A stretch of 64,000 nucleotides of DNA from Opitutales bacterium. GTDB taxonomy: Bacteria; Verrucomicrobiota; Verrucomicrobiia; Opitutales; Coraliomargaritaceae. Within the stretch, counting starts at the first letter, position 1, and the number at the start of each line of letters is the position of its first letter. Shown here piece after piece: positions 30,951-40,334 of this stretch. The stretch is from contig JABBCA010000018.1 in NCBI GenBank assembly GCA_018607135.1, positions 1 through 64,000 on the forward strand. The letters run 5' to 3'. The notes beneath the pieces were generated by a model. It worked only from the letters and a program-made list of their open reading frames with translations, had not been told where the DNA came from and did no database searches. Made by a program: the position numbers and the translations under genes.

Positions 30951-32369
30951 CTACTCGGTGGTTTTAGCGGCTTGCAGGTCCAGCGCTGCAATCTCTTCTC
31001 TGGTAAGTTGCAAATAGAGATCGGAGGCTTCGACCACATATTCGTAGCTGCGCTTGATGGAATATTTGTAGACCTCTGTCATGGTGGTGTTGATTTTAGT
31101 GAGGTCTTTACTTGCTTGATCTAGCTGTGCTTGAAGTTGCTGGATGACGGCTTCGTCTTTTTCAGATTCGAGGGCTTGTCTCAATTGAACGAGTTGAGCG
31201 CGTAGATACTCCATGAGTTGAGCGTCATTTTGAAAGGCTAGATTTGCATCGACGTCGTTGATGCTGAGGAGTTCTACAAATCCATTTTCGGGGACAAGGT
31301 AGTTCGGATCCTTTTCCTTTTGTTGGTTGATCTCGTCTTCTGTGAGCTTGATGTAGAGTCGCGCCTTGGTGACGATTTGTTTGTAGTTGCGATCAAGTGA
31401 ATACTTGTAGGCATCAATCATCTTAATTGAATTGGCGTTGATGGTCTCATTGAGTTTTGCGAGCGCCTCCCTGAGTTCGGCTTCTTTGGCCGTATCTTTT
31501 TCGGTCAAGATCGCGCGTGTTAAACGTTTCGCTTCTTCGCGAGCATTCTCCATCGCGTTCACATTTCGTTCAAATTCGAGGTTGGCTTCGATGCTCTCAA
31601 GCGCACCAATCAAGACATAGTCGTTGGGCACACTGGGGGTGTTATTTAGCTTCGGTAGCGGTGCTTGTGAATAAATATCGAGCACTGAATTTTGTGTCTT
31701 AGAAGGGCGTTTAAAGGTGTAGCCATAACTATCGAAGAGTTTGGCATTACTGACTTCAAAGAGCGCTCGTATCTGTTCGAAGCTGGCTTTGAGCTTGGCT
31801 TTTTCAGCTTCATCGTCGACTCGTGGTAAGGTTTGCTGGATTTGTTCCGCTCGTTGACCGAGCTGCGCGATCAGGCTTCGATCACGTTGAAATTGTTTGA
31901 TTTCTTCTGAAGTTTTCAGCTCACCAGTGAGCGCGAATTCGCCTGCATCTTCCATTTGCACTAGAACGTTTGCACGTTGCGCTAGAAATAAGTATTCTAA
32001 AGGACTGTCGAGATTGATGCCGTAGGTGGTGATCAGGGTGATGTTTTGACTTTGATAGTCGGTGTCCACGCGCTCGAGCTCCTCTTGCAGTGAGCGTAAG
32101 GTGTCTGCATCGCTTGTTGCGTCTATTTGAGAGCGGAGTTCAGTTTTTTTTGCCTTCAGTTCATAGGCATCATTGATGCGTTGTGTGAGTATCTCGATTT
32201 GGTCGACGTCGTTCAAGGACATCACTAATGAGGGTAGATACTTCGAAGTCTCAGTCGGCTTCGTCGTCGTTGCTGAAGAATCGTGAGTAAACGTTCGCTC
32301 ATTCGTAGAGCTTGCGCTCAGAGGTAGTGCGAGGGTCAAAAGGAGTCCGTAAATCAAAGGAAATTTCAT
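30951..32369 (-). CDS. Secreted coiled-coil protein with about four internal repeats
   Basis: Signal peptide; repeated units ending YGINLDSPLEYLFLAQRANV, YGYTFKRPSKTQNSVLDIYSQA, YKYSLDRNYKQIVTKARLYIKLTEDEI, YKYSIKRSYEYVVEASDLYLQLTREEI. Confidence 0.7.
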   Translation of the reverse strand: MKFPLIYGLLLTLALPLSASSTNERTFTHDSSATTTKPTETSKYLPSLVMSLNDVDQIEILTQRINDAYELKAKKTELRSQIDATSDADTLRSLQEELERVDTDYQSQNITLITTYGINLDSPLEYLFLAQRANVLVQMEDAGEFALTGELKTSEEIKQFQRDRSLIAQLGQRAEQIQQTLPRVDDEAEKAKLKASFEQIRALFEVSNAKLFDSYGYTFKRPSKTQNSVLDIYSQAPLPKLNNTPSVPNDYVLIGALESIEANLEFERNVNAMENAREEAKRLTRAILTEKDTAKEAELREALAKLNETINANSIKMIDAYKYSLDRNYKQIVTKARLYIKLTEDEINQQKEKDPNYLVPENGFVELLSINDVDANLAFQNDAQLMEYLRAQLVQLRQALESEKDEAVIQQLQAQLDQASKDLTKINTTMTEVYKYSIKRSYEYVVEASDLYLQLTREEIAALDLQAAKTTE

Positions 32370-32641
32370 GCCGATGGTTCATGGCAGGTTGGTCGAGATA
32401 ATCAAGTTTTGTGCAAGAATCTGTTTAATTTCTATCGGTTCCTATTCTTGAATTGATGGCATATCGTTGCAAAGAAGAGGCGATATGTGGTTGCTTCTCT
32501 ACAGAATCTATCCTGTTCTCAAAATTATCCTTCGAGCCGTTCGAGGGTTCATTCATCGCTCTTTGGAGCCTTCATTCTAACTTCTAGTTTATAACGACTC
32601 ACTTCATCTCATCCGTTGCTTGTGGCGGTGTAGTTTAATCC

Positions 32642-34036
32642 ATGCCTGATTGTCCGAAATGCCGCGCTGCTTTAGCTCGTCGAAGAAATGACTTCGGTGT
32701 TTATTGGCATTGCAACGATTGCGATGGCTCTGCGGTGACGATGTCGTTGCTGCGTAAGATGATTCCGACGGAGGCAATGAACGGCTTGTGGCAGAGGGCG
32801 CGAGCGGGCTCGTATCCGCGCAAGCATCGTTGCCCAGGGTGTAAGCGTAAGATGGAGGAGATCTCGGTGGAGGCCGAGGGGCTTGAGCGGGCGATTGATG
32901 TCTGCACCTCTTGCCAATTTGTCTGGCTCGACGAGGGGGAGTGGGCGGATCTAGCCTTTTTTGCGGTCGACCAAGCCACGCCAGAAGCAATGCGCGAGGC
33001 GGTGCGCAAGCGTATCGCTCAGAAGCGCAAAGATCGCAATGCGCCGCCGATTAGCGAAGTGGTGGCGCCACCATTACCGACCGCGCAGTCCATTTCGAAA
33101 GCTGAGCCCGTTCGATCGATTGCGACGATGAAGGTTGAAAGCAGACGCACAGAACCTGCAAAACGAGTAGAGCAAGCGGCACCGCCTCTGCTGCGTCGTA
33201 AGTCAGTCGAAAGGCAAAGGCTTACACGAAGGGATTCTGGTCCTGTGGGACGACGCGAACAACGCGATCGCTTGGAAGCTAGGCAACGCCGCAAAGAATA
33301 TGACATTCCAAAGCGCAAAAGCGGTTGGGGAGAGGGCCCGAATGCGTTTTGGCAGTGGATACCCGCGCTCTTGGGAATGCCGATTGAGGATGCGCAACCG
33401 CGTGGCCCGCGACAGCATGATGACAAGCCGTGGTTTACATGGATTCTAGCGGGTGGAATCGTTTTGATCAGTTTATTGGCGATGCTTGACCTGCGGTCTG
33501 TGATCGATGCCTATGGGCTGGTGCCTGCGGAGTTTGGACGCAAAGGAGGGCTGACCTGGTTGACGGCTTTTTTCTTACATGCGGGCCTGCTGCATTTGGT
33601 GGGCAACGTGTATTTCCTCATCGTGTTTGGTGATAATGTGGAAAAGTGTCTCGGGACTTTAGAGTTTTTTCTCCTGTTGTGCTTAGCTACCTTGAGTGGG
33701 CATTTTTTCCATATTGTATTCGACCCGAATTCAACCATTCCCTGTGTGGGGGCGAGTGGGGGTATTTCAGGAGTGATGGCGTTTTACGCGCTTCGTTTTC
33801 GTCAGAATCAGTTGGCTGTGATGTTCTGGTTTTTCTTCAAGACCTATTGGTTGCGCTTGAGCGCCTTGTGGATGTTTGGCATCTGGGTGGTTTTGCAGAT
33901 GGTCATTGCTGGGCAGCAGATCGCTGGAATTAGTAAAGTCTCAGGCGCGGCGCACCTTGGAGGAGCACTTGCGGGTTGCTTTGTTTGGTTCGTTTGGCGG
34001 ATTAACCACGGGCAGCGTTATGTTCGGGATGCTTGA
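32642..34036 (+). CDS. Rhomboid family intramembrane protease with N-terminal zinc ribbons
   Basis: N-terminal CPKC...CNDC and CPGC...CTSC zinc ribbons (TFIIB-like); C-terminal GASGGISGVMAFYALRF (GxSG) and AAHLGGALAG. Confidence 0.87.
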   Translation: MPDCPKCRAALARRRNDFGVYWHCNDCDGSAVTMSLLRKMIPTEAMNGLWQRARAGSYPRKHRCPGCKRKMEEISVEAEGLERAIDVCTSCQFVWLDEGEWADLAFFAVDQATPEAMREAVRKRIAQKRKDRNAPPISEVVAPPLPTAQSISKAEPVRSIATMKVESRRTEPAKRVEQAAPPLLRRKSVERQRLTRRDSGPVGRREQRDRLEARQRRKEYDIPKRKSGWGEGPNAFWQWIPALLGMPIEDAQPRGPRQHDDKPWFTWILAGGIVLISLLAMLDLRSVIDAYGLVPAEFGRKGGLTWLTAFFLHAGLLHLVGNVYFLIVFGDNVEKCLGTLEFFLLLCLATLSGHFFHIVFDPNSTIPCVGASGGISGVMAFYALRFRQNQLAVMFWFFFKTYWLRLSALWMFGIWVVLQMVIAGQQIAGISKVSGAAHLGGALAGCFVWFVWRINHGQRYVRDA

Positions 34037-34037
34037 A

Positions 34038-34079
34038 GGGGGATGCTGGATGCTGGATGGGGGATGAGTGATGGGGGGG
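34038..34079. repeat. Heptanucleotide array downstream of rhomboid gene
   Basis: GGGGGAT GCTGGAT GCTGGAT GGGGGAT GAGTGAT GGGGGGG, starting 2 nt after the TGA at 34034-34036. Confidence 0.85.
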
Positions 34080-34200
34080 CTCCGAATTAGAGTGACTTTT
34101 TGCGAAAGCCTATCATACAGCGTTTCACCATTTTGGGCGGTTTTCGTGTGCGTATCGGTTAGTGCGCTGCGTTCTATTGCTCGTCCCTTTGGTGCATCCA

Positions 34201-35658
34201 ATGTATAAGACTATTGTTGTTACTGATCAGGCGAAGACACCTTCGTTGGATCTCAACGTGATTACTTTTGATCAATACCTTTCGGACTACCCTAAGCTAG
34301 GGGAACCGCGCACGCGTATTATCAATCTATGTGATACGGAGTATTATTTGAGCCGTGGATATTATTGCTCGCTGTTGGCGGAATCGCGTCAGCATCGGGT
34401 ATTGCCTAGTGTGAATACGATCAATGACCTGCGCTATCAAGATGATGCGGATGAGCGTTTGCAACCGCTCCGTCCGTTGTTGCCAAAAATTGTAGGTAAT
34501 TTGGATGAGCCAGTGGTGTTGACGATATACTTTGGTTGGGTGCCTGAAGAGGAGTGGAAGAAAGTGGCGCGGGCAATTTTTGAGCGCTACCCATCACCCA
34601 TTTTATGCGCGACACTCTCACGCGGTGAGAATGGAGTAGAGCTTCAAGTCGAGCGTGGCAATTTGTCTGCCATGAGCTCGGTAGAGCAGGCTGCATTTTA
34701 TGAGCGGTTACGTGTCTTTACCAAGCAGGTTTGGCGTAGCCCAAGCCGCCGCCAGCATCGTTGGGATATGGCGATTTTGTATAATCCTGAGGAGACAAAT
34801 GGGCCGAGCGATGCGGAGGCCATCAAGCGATTCGTCAAGGCTGCATCCAAGGTAGGGATCGAAGCGGAAGTGTTACGCTCAGATGAGCTGAAGTATGTTT
34901 CCAAATACGATGCTTTGTTTATACGCGAAACCACGAGTATCGATCATCCGACTTATCGACTGTCACGCAAAGCGGAAATGGAAGGCCTAGTGGTCATAGA
35001 TGATGCGACTTCGATCATGCGATGCTGTAATAAGATTTTTTTGCACGATGCCTTTAGTTATAATGAAGTGCAGGCGCCCGGAACTCTAGTCGTTGCGAGT
35101 AATAAAGCGCAGGAGCTAGATCGTATCGAAGCAAAGTTTAACTATCCGGTCGTGCTGAAAATGCCCGAGAGTTCATTTTCTATTGGTGTTTATAAGGTAG
35201 CGAATCGTGAGGAACTTAAGGACAAGCTAGGTATCATGCTCAAAGAGTCAGCCTTGGCGTTGGTGCAGGAGTATCTCTATACCGATTATGATTGGCGTAT
35301 TGGTGTGCTCAATGGTCGTGCGATCTATGCGTGTAAGTATTTCATGGCAAGCGATCACTGGCAGATTTATAACCATGCTTCGAATGAGGTCTCGGACGTG
35401 TCTGGAGACTCAGAGACCCTGCCTACGTTTGAGGCGCCTCGTGCGGTAATCGATGCTGCGCTGAAGGCCAGTGCTATCATTGGTAACGGCTTATACGGTG
35501 TGGACTTGAAGCAAAAAGGGGATCAAGTCTATGTGATCGAGGTCAATGACAATCCGAGTATCGATTCTACGATTGAGGATGCCTATCTTGGTGATGAGCT
35601 GTATTTGATGATTATGCAGGAATTTGTGAATCGCCTTGAGCAGCGTGGTCGTGACTAG
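34201..35658 (+). CDS. RimK-like ATP-grasp protein with RimK-type N-terminal domain
   Basis: MYKTIVVTDQAKTPSLDLNVITFDQYL; ATP-grasp segments FNYPVVLKMPESSFSIGVYKV, DYDWRIGVLNGRAIYACKYFM, DQVYVIEVNDNPSID. Confidence 0.87.
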   Translation: MYKTIVVTDQAKTPSLDLNVITFDQYLSDYPKLGEPRTRIINLCDTEYYLSRGYYCSLLAESRQHRVLPSVNTINDLRYQDDADERLQPLRPLLPKIVGNLDEPVVLTIYFGWVPEEEWKKVARAIFERYPSPILCATLSRGENGVELQVERGNLSAMSSVEQAAFYERLRVFTKQVWRSPSRRQHRWDMAILYNPEETNGPSDAEAIKRFVKAASKVGIEAEVLRSDELKYVSKYDALFIRETTSIDHPTYRLSRKAEMEGLVVIDDATSIMRCCNKIFLHDAFSYNEVQAPGTLVVASNKAQELDRIEAKFNYPVVLKMPESSFSIGVYKVANREELKDKLGIMLKESALALVQEYLYTDYDWRIGVLNGRAIYACKYFMASDHWQIYNHASNEVSDVSGDSETLPTFEAPRAVIDAALKASAIIGNGLYGVDLKQKGDQVYVIEVNDNPSIDSTIEDAYLGDELYLMIMQEFVNRLEQRGRD

Positions 35659-35668
35659 TGTGTTTGGA

Positions 35669-36781
35669 ATGATGACTCTACTGAACCACAAGCTACGCGA
35701 AGTGCGCGCGGAGGATTTGGAGCCTTTGCTGTTGCTCGAATCGGTGTGCTTTGAAAGTGACCGTTTGAGTCGGCGCTCTTTTGTGCGATGGATAAAGGGC
35801 GAGAATCGAGTCTTCTTGGTGCTCGAATGTGAGGGGCAGCTGATGGGGTATGGCTTAGTGCTGCTGCATAAAGGCACACGGCTTGCGCGCTTGTATTCGA
35901 TTGCGCTCGATCCGAAAACAAGGGGGCAGGGGCTCGGTCAAAAACTAATACAGGCACTTGAGGCGGCTGCAGTGGAAGAAGACCGATTGTTCATGCGCTT
36001 GGAAGTTTCAAAGCCCAATCGTGCGGCGATTCAGTTGTATGAGCGTATGGGCTATAGTGTGTTTGGAGAGCTTCCCGATTATTATGATGACCACACCGAT
36101 GCCTTGCGTATGCAAAAACGGATTCGTTTTCCAGAGCGAGTGCGAGCGGAAGCTCAAGTGCCCTGGTATCGGCAGACGACAACATTTACTTGTGGGCCCG
36201 CATCGTTGATGATGGCGATGGCAGGACTACAGCCGACGCTGGAGCTGGACCAAAATCTAGAGCTCGATCTCTGGCGTGAAGCGACTACCATCTTCATGAC
36301 CTCTGGGCATGGTGGTTGCCATCCATTGGGCTTGGCATTGGCAGCCAATCAGCGCGGGTTTCAGGTAGAAGTTTCACTGAGTCGCACCACGACGCCGTTT
36401 TTAGAAGGGGTGCGTGCTGCGCATAAAAAAAATATTTTGGCGGTGGTGCATCATCAGTTTTTAGAGCGCACACGTGCTGAGGTGATTCCGATTCACCAAG
36501 GCTCGGTGACTGTGGCTAAAGTGGACCGTTGGTTGGAAGAAGGCTACGCCGTGCTGGTGATGATTAGCAGCTACCGAATGAATGGTGATAAAGCACCCCA
36601 TTGGGTGGTGGTCACTGCAAGTGATGAGCTTTGTTTTTATTTGCATGATCCAGACGCGGAAAAGGTGACGAACAGTGAGCTGGACTGTCAGCACATCCCA
36701 GTTGCGAAAGTCGATTTTGCGAAGATGACGAACTATGGCAGCAGCCGTTACAGCGCAGCGCTGTTGCTAAAGGCGCGATGA
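35669..36781 (+). CDS. GNAT N-acetyltransferase fused to a peptidase C39-like domain
   Basis: GNAT LYSIALDPKTRGQGLGQKLIQALE; then QTTTFTCGPASLMMAMAGL (Cys) and PHWVVVTASDELCFYLHDPD (His/Asp). Confidence 0.87.
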   Translation: MMTLLNHKLREVRAEDLEPLLLLESVCFESDRLSRRSFVRWIKGENRVFLVLECEGQLMGYGLVLLHKGTRLARLYSIALDPKTRGQGLGQKLIQALEAAAVEEDRLFMRLEVSKPNRAAIQLYERMGYSVFGELPDYYDDHTDALRMQKRIRFPERVRAEAQVPWYRQTTTFTCGPASLMMAMAGLQPTLELDQNLELDLWREATTIFMTSGHGGCHPLGLALAANQRGFQVEVSLSRTTTPFLEGVRAAHKKNILAVVHHQFLERTRAEVIPIHQGSVTVAKVDRWLEEGYAVLVMISSYRMNGDKAPHWVVVTASDELCFYLHDPDAEKVTNSELDCQHIPVAKVDFAKMTNYGSSRYSAALLLKAR

Positions 36782-37060
36782 ATTCAGTTGAGAACGAGCG
36801 CGCGGAGGTGGAAGCCGTTCGTATTCAATTCTGAATGCTCTCCTGACTACTATAAGAATTATAGAAAACGACGGTGAATTGACCAATCGAATGGGCCCAA
36901 AGCGCACGCTATCGGTTACAGAGCTTAGGGGTGTAGCCGCTCTGAGGCGACGCCGACAACCCTCATCGGTAGGGATTGGGGCATTTTTGAGAGACTCTCC
37001 TTGCGGAAAACTTTTGAACATGGTTTGTTTTGGACTGTCACATTGTATTATCTGTATATC

Positions 37061-37843
37061 ATGAAATTTAAGTTCCTCTTGTTGCCGTTAACACTTCTCG
37101 TGCTCGTCTTTTTATCAGGTTGCCACACGGTGCCTCAAACTGGGCGCTCTGCTTTGCACCTGGTGCCTAACGATCAGCTCGCGTCGATGTCGGCCGCGCA
37201 GTTTGGTCAACTCAAGCAAGAGACTCCGATTTCGCGCGATCCGACCTACAATGCGATGGTGCGCCGAGTGGGTGAGCGAATCGCCTATGTTGCGGCGCCA
37301 GATATGCCCAATGCACAATGGGAGTTCGTGGTCTTTGAGGACGATAGCCAGATCAACGCTTTTGCGATGCCAGGTGGCAAGGTCGCAGTCTATACGGGTA
37401 TTTTTAAAGTCGCCAAGACCGAAGACGATTTAGCGATTGTGATGGGGCACGAGGTTGCGCACGTCGCGGCGGGTCATGGTAATGAACGCGTTTCGCAGCA
37501 ATTGCTGGCTGCGGGTGGTGCACTTGCCCTTCAATTCGGGACCAGCGATATGGATAGCGGTGATCGGCAATTGCTGATGGCTGCTTATGGTGCGGGCACG
37601 ACCGTCGGCGTGATTCTTCCTTATAGTCGCTATCATGAAAGTGAAGCCGATGAGATCGGATTACTCTATGCTGCCAAAGCGGGCTATGACCCGCGGGCTG
37701 CAATCGGTTTCTGGGAACGTATGGCGCAACAAAGCCAAGGAGCGCCGCCCGAGTTTTTATCGACCCACCCAGCGGGCGCGACTCGTGCGCGCAAGCTCAA
37801 CGAAATCATGCCCAAGGCGATGGAAGCGTATCGGAATCGGTAG
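37061..37843 (+). CDS. M48 family metalloprotease lipoprotein
   Basis: Lipobox LSGC; MGHEVAHVAAGHGNE (HExxH); ESEADEIGLLYAAKAGYDPRAAIGFWERM. Confidence 0.93.
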   Translation: MKFKFLLLPLTLLVLVFLSGCHTVPQTGRSALHLVPNDQLASMSAAQFGQLKQETPISRDPTYNAMVRRVGERIAYVAAPDMPNAQWEFVVFEDDSQINAFAMPGGKVAVYTGIFKVAKTEDDLAIVMGHEVAHVAAGHGNERVSQQLLAAGGALALQFGTSDMDSGDRQLLMAAYGAGTTVGVILPYSRYHESEADEIGLLYAAKAGYDPRAAIGFWERMAQQSQGAPPEFLSTHPAGATRARKLNEIMPKAMEAYRNR

Positions 37844-37854
37844 GGATGCTTAAA

Positions 37855-37903
37855 TGGCTGATGGCTGATGGCTGATGGCTGATTAATGATGGCTGATTAA
37901 TGA
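37855..37903. repeat. Heptanucleotide array between the M48 gene and the next ORF
   Basis: Seven heptads: TGGCTGA x4, TTAATGA, TGGCTGA, TTAATGA. The downstream ORF start ATG (37900) lies in the last heptad. Confidence 0.95.
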
Positions 37904-38363
37904 TGTTAAAGAAACGAAACCCAATCACGCTCTGGCTAGTGATGCTATTCACGGGTGGAATTTTTGGTATAATCTGGATCTATTTATTAGCACGGGATTC
38001 GAAGCTTTTGGCGGGAGAAGAGAGAATCAAAATAAAAAAGAATGTGCTTATCACGATTGGCCTATTCGTTGTCTATGCGGCCTTGTTTGCGTTGAATTTG
38101 CAACAATTCGAAAAGAATTTCGAAATCGCACAAGCGGGGGGCAACCAGAGATGTCTGGGCTTGTTTTCTTTATGAATTTTTTGATCGGTCTTGCTATGAT
38201 GGGGCACCTCATTTCAGTGCTTTTGCGAAGCGCAAATATTGCGCGATCTAAAGTGGATATTCCTAGCTCAATCAACCTTGGGGTATTCATGATGATATAT
38301 ATGATTAGTCTGCCTATATTGCAGAGTAAGTTTAATAAAATAGGCCAGAAGCAGTCGCCTTAA
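37900..38363 (+). pseudogene. Small membrane protein (DUF4234-like) split by frameshift
   Basis: ORFs 37900-38175 and 38151-38363 overlap in different frames and join at GGGGGG (38136-38141); both encode TM helices. Confidence 0.6.
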
Positions 38364-38450
38364 GTTGGAAGTTGATTGTTGGTGTGAGTTGCTTCTGATT
38401 CTTTTTATACACAATTTGCAACTTCACTATGATCCGCCACTCACATTCTT

Positions 38451-39824
38451 ATGATAGAACCACTCGAAGCTCTTAAAGACTATATTCGCTTTTCGTCTGT
38501 ATCTACTGATCCTGCTTATGCGGATAGTATGGTCGCAGCGCGTAACTATGCGCAGGGCTTGCTGGAAGGTTTGGGCTTTCAGGTCGAAGTCGTTGATACT
38601 GAGCTGCACCCGATTCTTTATGCAGAGCGATTTGGTGACCCAGCGTGGCCACATATTGTAATCTATGGCCACTATGATGTGCAACCAGCCGATCCATTTG
38701 AGTTATGGACTTCAGCACCCTTTGAGCCCGAGGTGCGTGAGGGGCGGATTTATGGTCGTGGCGCTGCCGATAACAAAGGTCCGACGATTGTGCACATGAC
38801 TGCGTTGTCACGTGTGCTTGCGGAGCATCCAGATTTACCCTTGAACATCACTTACGTCATCGAAGGTGAAGAAGAGATCGGCAGTGAGAGTATGCCTGCA
38901 TTTTTTGATCACTATGCAGAGCGTCTGGCAAAGGCAGATTTCATCTTGGTGTCAGATACCGGCAGTCCAAATACCGAGCAAATTGTGATCACCACTGCCT
39001 TGCGTGGCTTGGTGGATTTTGAAGTGAAACTTCGAGGAGCGAAGTCGGATTTACACTCGGGTATCCATGGAGGAGCGGTGTATAATCCTATACTGGCATT
39101 AACCGAGATTTGTGCGTCTTTGCACACACCAGATGGCCGCGTGAATGTGCCAGGCTTTTATGACGATGTGTTGCCTGTGCTTGAATGGGAACGTGAAGAG
39201 TTGGCGCGTTATCCCGAAACGGAAGAGAGTTACAAGCAGATGCTCGATGTGGAGGCATTTTATCCAGCCAATGGTTTGTCGCCCTTAGAAGCGGTGCGAT
39301 TTGGTCCTACATTGGAGTTTAACGGTATCGGAGGTGGCTACCAGGGGGTAGGGTCCAAAACCGTGATCCCCAGTGAGGCTTTTGTTAAAATTACCTGTCG
39401 ATTGGTGGCGAATCAAGACCCGGTAAAAATACAAAAGCAATTGTTTGAAACCATACGCGAGCGTTGCCCCGAGGGGATTCGTTTGACCTTTCGTGATGGC
39501 GGCATCGCACCCGCGTATCTAGCCATTCCCCCAGAACGTCCGAACACTCCCGTGGATCAGCCCGAGTCCTTGGCACGAGCCTTTAAGTCGGCAGACAAGG
39601 CGATTGAATCCTCTTTCGGAACGGCACCGATTTATTTGCGAGAAGGTGGCAGTATTCCTGTGATTGCAGATTTTAACAAGCGAGCAGGCTTGGAGGCGTT
39701 GATGATCGGTTTATTTACACCTGTGGATAATTTACACGCGCCTGATGAAAGTTTCGATTTAACATTAATGGACAAGGCGATCGTCGCATTTGAGCAGATT
39801 TTTAAAGATATCGCTGGTGTATAA
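38451..39824 (+). CDS. M20 family dipeptidase/metallopeptidase
   Basis: VIYGHYDVQPADP, GRGAADNKGP, VIEGEEEIGSESM, LREGGSIPVI. Confidence 0.94.
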   Translation: MIEPLEALKDYIRFSSVSTDPAYADSMVAARNYAQGLLEGLGFQVEVVDTELHPILYAERFGDPAWPHIVIYGHYDVQPADPFELWTSAPFEPEVREGRIYGRGAADNKGPTIVHMTALSRVLAEHPDLPLNITYVIEGEEEIGSESMPAFFDHYAERLAKADFILVSDTGSPNTEQIVITTALRGLVDFEVKLRGAKSDLHSGIHGGAVYNPILALTEICASLHTPDGRVNVPGFYDDVLPVLEWEREELARYPETEESYKQMLDVEAFYPANGLSPLEAVRFGPTLEFNGIGGGYQGVGSKTVIPSEAFVKITCRLVANQDPVKIQKQLFETIRERCPEGIRLTFRDGGIAPAYLAIPPERPNTPVDQPESLARAFKSADKAIESSFGTAPIYLREGGSIPVIADFNKRAGLEALMIGLFTPVDNLHAPDESFDLTLMDKAIVAFEQIFKDIAGV

Positions 39825-40073
39825 ATGACGGCTCAAGATCAACCGAACAATCCGCTGCATGGGTATACCTTGGAGCAAATTGTGATCAGTCTGTCGGATT
39901 ATTATGGATGGGACGAACTGGCGGAGCGTATCCCAGTTCGCTGCTTCATGTTTGATCCTACGGTTAAATCGAGTCTCAAGTTTTTACGTCGCACTCCATG
40001 GGCGCGTAAGAAGATCGAAGATCTGTTTGTGTATACTTTAGAGAAATACGGCGTCGAGGACGACGAGGAGTAG
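39825..40073 (+). CDS. VF530 family DNA-binding protein (DUF2132-like)
   Basis: [62 protein letters not shown]. Confidence 0.85.
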   Translation: MTAQDQPNNPLHGYTLEQIVISLSDYYGWDELAERIPVRCFMFDPTVKSSLKFLRRTPWARKKIEDLFVYTLEKYGVEDDEE

Positions 40074-40077
40074 TCGG

Positions 40078-40119
40078 GAACAGCGAACGTTGAACCTCCG
40101 ACTTTGAATGGGTGAATGT
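40078..40119. repeat. 7-bp-period array downstream of the VF530 gene
   Basis: GAACAGC GAACGTT GAACCTC CGACTTT GAATGGG TGAATGT, 4 nt after the stop codon. Confidence 0.65.
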
Positions 40120-40334
40120 AAGTGATGTGCGAGCCTAGAAATTGTCTCAAAGTTGACCGAATCGTTGCTGATGAGGGTATTCGGCGTCGCCTCGGGTCGG
40201 CTACTGGCCTAAGATTTGTAGCCGATGGCGTAGGCTTTTAGTCAGTTTTAATGCTCAATGAACTTTAGTTTTATTTTTTAGATAGTTTCCTTGCTTGGCC
40301 ACCATCGCATATGAGCGATAGTGCAGCACTTGTA

